Assembly: GCA_043781315.1 (NCBI GenBank)
Contig: JAYWBR010000243.1
Location: 1 to 5,011, forward strand
Length of the DNA stretch: 5,011 nucleotides
Reading direction: 5' to 3'
Source: CAIQOK01 sp043781315
Lineage (GTDB): Bacteria; Verrucomicrobiota; Verrucomicrobiia; Limisphaerales; CAIQOK01
The position numbers were made by a program, and so were the translations under genes. Every line of letters starts with the position of its first letter. Within the stretch, counting starts at the first letter, position 1. Shown here one piece after another: positions 1 to 5,011 of this stretch. The notes under the pieces are model-generated. The model saw only the letters and a program-made list of their open reading frames with translations, was not told the origin of the DNA and did not search any database.

Positions 1-29
1 CTTTACAACCAACGTGGCGGGATGCTGCC

Positions 30-57
30 AAAAAATAATGGCCTGTCATGTAGGCCA
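30..57 (-). terminator. Probable rho-independent terminator of the minus-strand operon
   Basis: Read on the minus strand, a 6-bp stem (TGGCCT at 57-52 paired with AGGCCA at 44-39) encloses a 7-nt loop and is followed at once by TTATTTTTT (38-30). Four of the six pairs are G-C. The hairpin begins about 40 nt after the stop codon of the dehydrogenase gene, where an operon terminator would be expected. The stem is short, so termination may be partial. The loop and one stem arm lie inside the 17-nt repeat that recurs at 4263-4279. Confidence 0.6.
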
Positions 58-61
58 AATG
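45..61 (+). repeat. 17-nt direct repeat, copy 1
   Basis: GTCATGTAGGCCAAATG occurs here and again, identical and in the same orientation, at 4263-4279. After one mismatch (G here, A there) the match continues for GTG, giving 20 of 21 identical bases. The core from 47 to 61 has imperfect dyad symmetry centred on position 54, with five of seven base pairs symmetric. The copy lies in the intergenic stretch downstream of the operon and overlaps the predicted terminator hairpin. Its function is unknown; a regulator-binding site or a dispersed intergenic repeat are the two main options. Confidence 0.75.
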
Positions 62-96
62 GGTGGAGCGAATTTTTCCCGGAAATTTGCCGCCGA

Positions 97-2799
97 CTAG
101 TTCGGGTTGAATTGAATCCAATCCAGACTCATCCAGTTGGTCCGCCCAGGACCGACGAAAACGGCAACCACGTCGGTGCGGGGCTGTATGGATTTCATTG
201 GCGCAGTGATCTCCTGCCATTTATTCCAGGCACTGGTGGGCTGCACCTCCAGCCGCGCCAGCACTTCGCCTTTCACCGAATCACGCCGCAGTTCAACCCC
301 GCCACTTTGCGCGAGTGAGGCCACGCGACAAGTGACGCTGGCCGCATCCCCGAGATTCAGTGACGCGCAGCGGAGGCTGGCGCCATCTCTGGCCACGCGC
401 AGAAATTTCTTTCCGCTGGCGCTGCCACCGCTTTGAACTTCCGCGCCGGAAATGTCCCGGCCGTCTTCCGCCTCGATCCGGCGACTGCGCAACGTGACGG
501 AAGCTTTGCCCATGAGTGATCCGGCCGGCGCCCGGCCCAAATCCAGGTAATTGGCCTCCAGATAACCGAGGTGGTTTTGCGGATCTTCGGGCACGGAAAT
601 CTTCCCGACCAACCCGCGCGTCAGGTCGGCACCGGTCTTGCCGGGTTCAAGGCTGTAAACCCAGCGAACCATGATCTGAACCTGATCCGCCGTGAGTTGC
701 TCATGCGCGAGCATCGGGGCGGGACTCCAGATTCCGCTCGATCCTTTAATGACGCGCTGCACGCTGGCATCGAGTGCGCCGGCTTGGCCGCGATATTTGT
801 TGGCGATGTCCAACAGCGCCGGACCGACAATTTTCTGACTGACCGAGTGACAGTTGAAACAGTCGCCCTGCCGCATCATGGCCAGACCGGGTTCGACATT
901 CTCCTCGTCTTCAACACTCCGGGCCCAGCGGGCACTGACGGAGGTACGCGCATCCATCAATTCTCCATAATTCTTGGAGCTTCCGTCCTCCTCGTCCTCG
1001 ACCACAATTTCATACAGCAATGTTTTTCCGGGCGTGAAGAAATCACCGTCTTGCGGCGTGAGGAAACGCACCCGCGGCGACGCATTGCCAACGATCAACG
1101 GCAGCGAGGTCTTGGAAACGCCGCCCTTGCCGTCAGTAACTTGCAGTTGAACCACGTAATTGCCGGGCTGAGGCAAAGTGACTTTCGGATTCGCTGCGGT
1201 GGAAATCACCTTGTTCTCTGGATACAATCGCCATTCAAAAGTCAGCGGGTCACTTTCGTAGTCTCTGGAACCGGCGCTGGAAAGTGAAACTGTGAGCGGC
1301 TCGCGCCCGGCGTTGGGTGTGGCCGCCGCGACGGCAATCGGAGCTAGATTGCCGCGTTGATAGGAAATTTTCAGAAGCTTGGAATCCGGATTTGCGCCCC
1401 AAGTCTCACCGTAATCAATCATATACAGACAGCCGTCGGGACCGAACTGACTGTCCTCGGGCCGCCGGATCACGAACGCCCCCGATTTTTGCGCTTCAGC
1501 AATTTTCTTTTTGTCATTGACCACCGCCACCGCCGAGGTGAACGGCTCGAGGCGGACAAATTTAGCATCCTTGTCCAGCCGCGCCCATTTCATGAACGGC
1601 CGCTGCCAGTCGTAGAAAAGCAGGCAGTTGTCGAATTCTTCCGGAAAGCCGTCGGTCTTGGCGAACTCCGGCCGATAATGAAACACCGGACCCGCGCAGG
1701 CGGTACGCCCCCCCTGCCCCAGTTCGGGAAATTCAACCGACGGGCCGTACGGCCAGTAAATCATCGCTGGCTGGGCGGGCGGCAAAATTCGTGCGCCGGT
1801 GTTGTTGGGACTTTCGTTGACGGGACTAAGCGGATCAAATAGCGGTCCGAGTTGCTTGGTGGCGTAGTCGAATTTTGCGTAGGGAAAATTGCTGCCGACA
1901 AAGTAAGGCCAGCCATAGTTTCCCGGTGCCCGCGCCTGATTGATCTCATCGTAACCCCGCGGGCCCCGGGGCGTATCACCGCCCGCATCCGGGCCTACTT
2001 CCCCCCAATAAACAATCCCGGTTTTCTGATCCACACTCATGCGCCACGGGTTGCGACAACCCATGACGAAAATTTCCGGACGACCTTTTGAACCATCGCG
2101 CGGAAAGAGATTGCCTTTCGGAATCGTGTAACCTCCGTCAACCGTGGGGCGGAGGCGGAGAATCTTCCCGCGCAAATCCTGCGTGTTGGCTGCACCCTTC
2201 TGCGAATCCCACGGCTCGCGCCCAAGGCGTTCATCCATCGGCCCGTTGTTGGCTGACTCGCCGCCAGGGTGCGTATTGTCGCCGGTGGAAATGTAGAGGT
2301 TGCCGTCCGGCCCAAACTGCACCGAACCGGCGTGATGGCAACACTCCCGCCGTTGCTCGCCGAATTCGAGCATGACTTTTTCGCCGGCCATGTCGAGCAC
2401 GTCGCCCCTCATGACAAAGCGGCTCAACCGTTGTCCGGTGTAGTTGGTCGGCGAGTAAAACAGATAAATCCACTGATTCTTCGCGAACTGCGGATCCAAC
2501 GCGAAGCCGAGAAAACCGTTCTCCTGCTCGGCAAACGTCGGCACGCGCCCCGCCTCGACCACGAATTGCGTGTCTGGTTTCCAAATTCTCAGCGCCCCCT
2601 TGAGTTCGTTGAAGAAGATGCGGCCATCCGGCGCGACTTTGACCTGCAACGGTTGCGGCATGCCGACCGCCAGAACCTCGACCTTGAAGCGGTGATCGAG
2701 GATCGGCTCCTCAGCGCGAAGACTGGTTCCAGTGCTCAGGCCGAAACCAAGCATGGCAAACGTGAAAAGTGCCTTGGGTAAAGTCAGATGGTTGTACAT
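97..2799 (-). CDS. Secreted PQQ-dependent sugar dehydrogenase-like protein with PKD, cytochrome c and CBM6-like domains
   Basis: A 900-residue exported protein, probably a periplasmic or surface dehydrogenase of the glucose/sorbosone dehydrogenase (GSDH) beta-propeller family, which oxidises sugars or polyols using PQQ. Residues 1-30 form a signal peptide (Lys, then a hydrophobic stretch, ending SLRA before EEP). The propeller spans about 34-480 and shows HHAGSVQFGPDG (from 155), RNPW (249-252) and YDEIN (283-287), all typical of the family. A PKD-like fold follows (about 485-571), then a cytochrome c domain with CFNCH (647-651) and a likely distal haem ligand at Met696 in PAPM. The C-terminal part (about 770-898) resembles CBM6, ending in SLDWIQF. 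The haem domain would let the enzyme pass electrons onward without a separate cytochrome. The start is taken as ATG at 2799; a GTG immediately before it (2802) is a possible alternative. No clear ribosome binding site is seen. The gene lies 30 bp after the MocA-family gene and is probably co-transcribed with it. The substrate is unknown, and PQQ use is inferred from the family. Confidence 0.88.
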   Translation of the reverse strand: MYNHLTLPKALFTFAMLGFGLSTGTSLRAEEPILDHRFKVEVLAVGMPQPLQVKVAPDGRIFFNELKGALRIWKPDTQFVVEAGRVPTFAEQENGFLGFALDPQFAKNQWIYLFYSPTNYTGQRLSRFVMRGDVLDMAGEKVMLEFGEQRRECCHHAGSVQFGPDGNLYISTGDNTHPGGESANNGPMDERLGREPWDSQKGAANTQDLRGKILRLRPTVDGGYTIPKGNLFPRDGSKGRPEIFVMGCRNPWRMSVDQKTGIVYWGEVGPDAGGDTPRGPRGYDEINQARAPGNYGWPYFVGSNFPYAKFDYATKQLGPLFDPLSPVNESPNNTGARILPPAQPAMIYWPYGPSVEFPELGQGGRTACAGPVFHYRPEFAKTDGFPEEFDNCLLFYDWQRPFMKWARLDKDAKFVRLEPFTSAVAVVNDKKKIAEAQKSGAFVIRRPEDSQFGPDGCLYMIDYGETWGANPDSKLLKISYQRGNLAPIAVAAATPNAGREPLTVSLSSAGSRDYESDPLTFEWRLYPENKVISTAANPKVTLPQPGNYVVQLQVTDGKGGVSKTSLPLIVGNASPRVRFLTPQDGDFFTPGKTLLYEIVVEDEEDGSSKNYGELMDARTSVSARWARSVEDEENVEPGLAMMRQGDCFNCHSVSQKIVGPALLDIANKYRGQAGALDASVQRVIKGSSGIWSPAPMLAHEQLTADQVQIMVRWVYSLEPGKTGADLTRGLVGKISVPEDPQNHLGYLEANYLDLGRAPAGSLMGKASVTLRSRRIEAEDGRDISGAEVQSGGSASGKKFLRVARDGASLRCASLNLGDAASVTCRVASLAQSGGVELRRDSVKGEVLARLEVQPTSAWNKWQEITAPMKSIQPRTDVVAVFVGPGRTNWMSLDWIQFNPN

Positions 2800-2829
2800 C
2801 ACAGGTGTGGGCGGTGTGTCGGGAATCGG

Positions 2830-4176
2830 TCAGGTGTGAATCTCGAAGCCCTTGCGCCGGGGCCGACTGAGGAGTGCGTTGGCCTGTGGGTCGCCAATGA
2901 AGACTTCGTTTTTGGGATCCCAACGCAGTTTGCGCTTGAGCAGCATGGCCAGGTTGGAGAGATGACAGGAAGTCAAATGGCGGTGATGACTAAAAACATC
3001 CGCCACCGGCTCCTTGCGTTCTTTCACGCAGGCGAAAAAGTTTTCCATGTGACCGCGCTGCGGCATGCCCTTGTAAAGTCTGATACGTTCAGCCTTCAAC
3101 CACTGCTGATCCTCGTCCGTCAACTCATCAATGATCCGGCCGGAAAGCTTGCCGCGGTTGACGAAAATTTCACCCGCATCTCCCTTGAACCAGATTCCGT
3201 TGCTGGGGCCATCTTGCACGGTGATCGTGGCCGTCGTGTCAAATGTCAATTTGACGCTGAAGGTCGTAGCCGTGTTATAGCCCTCCACGAGTTTTTGCCG
3301 GCCGGCAAAAAAGGCGACTGGATCAAAGTCCTCTGGAATATTCTGGAAGCTGCCCCGACCCTCGATTTCAACCGGTCCGGTGTTTTCAAAACCCAATCCC
3401 CATTGGGCGATGTCCACATGGTGAGCCCCCCAGTCAGTTAACTTGCCGCCGGAGTATTCCAACCACCAACGGAATTCACCATGACATCGCTCCGTTGTGT
3501 AGTCCACTTTGGGCGCCTGCCCCAACCACATATCCCAGTCCAGGGTGCTGGGTGGCGCACTGGGTTTGAAAGGTCCTCCCACAGTTCCGGCACCGATGGA
3601 ACACGTAGCCGTGAGATTTTTTCCCAGACGCCCGCTCCGCGCGAGCGCCACGGCGGAAAGAAATTTGTTGTCGCTGCGCTGCTGGGTGCCGACTTGAAAA
3701 ATGCGGCCGGTTTTCTGGACAACCTGACAGATCAATTTGCCCTCCTCAATCGTCAGCGTCAGCGGTTTCTCGCAATAGACATCCCGCCCGCTTTTCATCG
3801 CGGCGATGGCGATGGCCGCATGCCAATGATCCGGCGTCCCGATGACCACGGCATCAATGTCTTTTCGTTCGAGCAGCTTGCGGTAATCGGAATAAATGGC
3901 GCACCGCCCCGCGTACTTGGCGGCAAATTGTTCGGCGTGTGCCCGATCCACGTCGCAGCATGCCACCATGTTTCCGAGATTGCCGGCGGCGTGACCAACG
4001 CTCGTCCCGCGCGCGCCCACGCCAATGCAGGCGATGTTCAGCTTGTCGTTCTTGGATTCCGCACCGCGGGCTGAGTGGCCAGTCCACACAAACGGACCCG
4101 CCGCTGCGGCGCCGGTGAGCATGGAAGTGAACTTCAGAAAATCGCGGCGCGTTTGCGAAGTTTGGCGGTGCATCAT
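2830..4176 (-). CDS. Tat-exported Gfo/Idh/MocA family oxidoreductase
   Basis: A 448-residue NAD(P)-dependent oxidoreductase of the Gfo/Idh/MocA family, whose members act on sugars, inositols and related compounds. The N-terminus has a canonical twin-arginine signal (TRRDFLKF, 9-16), then a hydrophobic stretch rich in Ala and Gly, with likely cleavage near Ala39. The Rossmann domain follows, with GVGARG (52-57) for the dinucleotide. EKP (136-138) is the family's conserved Lys motif. GGKLTDWGAHHVD (243-255) is the signature of the exported bacterial subgroup and holds the probable catalytic His and Asp. Length is normal for this subgroup and the frame is intact. Tat export suggests folding and cofactor loading in the cytoplasm before transport, as known for glucose-fructose oxidoreductase of Zymomonas. 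The first of two tandem ATGs (4176, 4173) is used; no Shine-Dalgarno is visible in the AT-rich leader. It is the first gene of a probable two-gene operon with the downstream dehydrogenase and diverges from the sulfatase gene. The reaction and substrate cannot be assigned. Confidence 0.92.
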   Translation of the reverse strand: MMHRQTSQTRRDFLKFTSMLTGAAAAGPFVWTGHSARGAESKNDKLNIACIGVGARGTSVGHAAGNLGNMVACCDVDRAHAEQFAAKYAGRCAIYSDYRKLLERKDIDAVVIGTPDHWHAAIAIAAMKSGRDVYCEKPLTLTIEEGKLICQVVQKTGRIFQVGTQQRSDNKFLSAVALARSGRLGKNLTATCSIGAGTVGGPFKPSAPPSTLDWDMWLGQAPKVDYTTERCHGEFRWWLEYSGGKLTDWGAHHVDIAQWGLGFENTGPVEIEGRGSFQNIPEDFDPVAFFAGRQKLVEGYNTATTFSVKLTFDTTATITVQDGPSNGIWFKGDAGEIFVNRGKLSGRIIDELTDEDQQWLKAERIRLYKGMPQRGHMENFFACVKERKEPVADVFSHHRHLTSCHLSNLAMLLKRKLRWDPKNEVFIGDPQANALLSRPRRKGFEIHT

Positions 4177-4262
4177 TTATTAATAATCGAAAAAATAGAA
4201 CCGGAGCCATTCTCCGCCGAGGTGTTCAACAAGACTTCATCATTGAAGCGCATCCGTTCGGC

Positions 4263-4279
4263 GTCATGTAGGCCAAATG
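4263..4279 (+). repeat. 17-nt direct repeat, copy 2
   Basis: This is the second exact copy of GTCATGTAGGCCAAATG, also at 45-61. It sits near the middle of the 159-bp region between the divergent oxidoreductase and sulfatase genes, about 21 bp upstream of the sulfatase -35 element and 86 bp upstream of the oxidoreductase start. Unlike copy 1, the bases before it do not form a hairpin with it. The position would suit a shared regulator-binding site for the divergent genes, but this is inference. Confidence 0.75.
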
Positions 4280-4300
4280 AGTGAATCAGGCCCCGCCCCG

Positions 4301-4328
4301 TTGACTTTGCGTGGGCTTACGATTTAAT
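4301..4328 (+). promoter_or_regulatory. Predicted sigma70-type promoter of the sulfatase gene
   Basis: TTGACT (4301-4306) matches the -35 consensus at five of six bases, and TTTAAT (4323-4328) matches the -10 consensus at five of six, with a 16-bp spacer. The usual distance from the -10 box would put the transcription start at about 4334-4336, on or next to the ATG at 4336. No ribosome binding site lies before that ATG, which is consistent with a leaderless transcript. Promoter rules in this phylum may differ from the E. coli consensus used here. Confidence 0.5.
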
Positions 4329-4335
4329 AACGCGC

Positions 4336-5011
4336 ATGAGCCTGCGCCGATTTAGTTTTTCCTCACCGCCTTTTCAGCCCGCCGCATTGGTGGCACTCCT
4401 GATCGCGATCTCGTTGCCCACAGCCACGTCGGGGCAGTCGGCGAAACCAGGTGAATCGGACCAGCCCAATTTCATCATCATCCTAGCCGACGATCTGGGC
4501 TACGGCGATATCGGCCCGTTTGGTTCCAAGGTCAACCGCACGCCCAACCTCGACCGCATGGCGCGCGAAGGGATGAAGCTCACGAGTTTTTACGCAGCGC
4601 CCGTCTGCACCCCGTCGCGTGCACAAATACTGACTGGCTGCTACGCCAAACGCGTTTCGCTGCCCGGCGTGCTTGGCCCGCTCAGCAAAATTGGCATCAG
4701 TCCAAAGGAACGCACCCTCGCCGAACTCCTCAAGGATCAGGGCTACGCCACGATGGCCATCGGCAAGTGGCATGTGGGTGACGACGTCGCATTTCTTCCC
4801 ACGCGGCACGGCTTCGATCATTATTTCGGACTTCCGTACTCGAATGACATGGGGCCGGAAGACGGACAACTCGGCAACGGTAAGCGCCCACCGCTGCCCT
4901 TGGTGCGGGACGAGCAGGTTATTGAGGAGGTCACGCCCAAGGACCAGGACCAGCTCACCGAACGCTATACGGATGAAGCGGTGAAATTTATCCGGGAGCA
5001 GAAAAATCATC
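4336..5011 (+). CDS. Type I sulfatase (arylsulfatase A-like), exported, 3' end outside window
   Basis: The first 225 residues of a type I (formylglycine) sulfatase, which hydrolyses sulfate esters on carbohydrates or related molecules. The frame is open to the right edge, so the C-terminal half is missing. Residues 1-33 look like a signal peptide (RR, then a hydrophobic ALVALLIAISL). The metal-binding Asp pair is at 52-53 in ILADDLGYGD. Cys91 in CTPSR (91-95) is the residue expected to be converted to formylglycine, with Arg95 beside it. GKWH (143-146) supplies the active-site Lys144 and His146. The stretch PGVLGP (110-115) and the later FLPTRHGFDHYFGLPYSND resemble the arylsulfatase A/GALNS branch from memory of those proteins. 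ATG 4336 is the only plausible start: no other start codon lies in frame after the upstream stop at 4282. No ribosome binding site precedes it. The Cys-type motif needs a maturase (FGE or anSME) encoded elsewhere. It is divergent from the oxidoreductase operon, which suggests a shared carbohydrate role. The substrate is unknown. Confidence 0.93.
   Translation, partial: MSLRRFSFSSPPFQPAALVALLIAISLPTATSGQSAKPGESDQPNFIIILADDLGYGDIGPFGSKVNRTPNLDRMAREGMKLTSFYAAPVCTPSRAQILTGCYAKRVSLPGVLGPLSKIGISPKERTLAELLKDQGYATMAIGKWHVGDDVAFLPTRHGFDHYFGLPYSNDMGPEDGQLGNGKRPPLPLVRDEQVIEEVTPKDQDQLTERYTDEAVKFIREQKNH

Noticed and set aside
571..1287. 238-codon open frame on the plus strand
   Set aside because: It lies wholly antisense to the dehydrogenase gene, whose protein matches known domains throughout. 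The plus-strand translation shows no recognisable motif and is a GC-driven shadow.
97..2799. Possible frameshift or artificial fusion in the long dehydrogenase gene
   Set aside because: The domains follow in one open frame with plausible linkers, and the same order of domains is known in related proteins, so the fusion appears genuine.
2800..2802. GTG as start of the dehydrogenase gene
   Set aside because: It directly precedes an ATG in the same frame and adds one residue only. ATG is preferred; neither has a ribosome binding site to decide the matter.
2788..3441. 217-codon open frame on the plus strand
   Set aside because: It is antisense to the MocA-family gene, which has clear family motifs; the shadow protein has none.
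4202..4248. Two small inverted repeats (CGGAG/CTCCG at 4202-4216 and CTTCA/TGAAG at 4235-4248)
   Set aside because: Each has only a 5-bp stem, within what chance gives in 159 bp. No T-tract or conserved context supports a terminator, riboswitch or operator.
4483..5010. 175-codon open frame on the minus strand
   Set aside because: It overlaps the sulfatase, whose CTPSR and GKWH motifs prove the plus-strand frame. The minus-strand product is not recognisable.
1..5011. CRISPR array, tRNA, rRNA, insertion sequence or transposase
   Set aside because: No regularly spaced repeats, RNA gene signatures or transposase motifs were seen. The only repeat found is the pair of 17-nt copies, which lacks terminal inverted repeats or a nearby recombinase.

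Overview
The window looks like chromosomal DNA from a member of the Planctomycetes-Verrucomicrobia (PVC) group, more likely Verrucomicrobia. This rests on gene content: a Tat-exported Gfo/Idh/MocA oxidoreductase, a large multidomain PQQ-type dehydrogenase with its own haem domain, and an exported type I sulfatase. The moderately high GC and the lack of clear Shine-Dalgarno sequences fit that, but taxonomy is inferred from gene style only.

Layout: positions 1-96 are intergenic and hold a probable rho-independent terminator for minus-strand transcription (30-57) and one copy of a 17-nt repeat (45-61). Positions 97-2799 (minus) encode a secreted glucose/sorbosone-dehydrogenase-like protein fused to PKD, cytochrome c and CBM6-like domains. 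After a 30-bp gap, 2830-4176 (minus) encodes a Tat-signal Gfo/Idh/MocA oxidoreductase. These two genes look like one operon read right to left and ending at the 30-57 terminator. Positions 4177-4335 are a divergent intergenic region with the second repeat copy (4263-4279) and a good sigma70-like promoter (4301-4328). A plus-strand sulfatase starts at 4336 and runs off the right edge.

All three proteins carry export signals, so the locus probably acts in the periplasm or at the cell surface on carbohydrates. The sulfatase would remove sulfate esters, and the two oxidoreductases could oxidise released sugars, one with NAD(P) and one with PQQ passing electrons to haem c. The substrate cannot be read from the sequence.

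No wholly new system is evident. The most unusual signals are non-coding: an exact 17-nt direct repeat bracketing the two-gene operon, with one copy built into the terminator and the other lying between the divergent genes, and a sulfatase promoter placed so that its transcript would be essentially leaderless.
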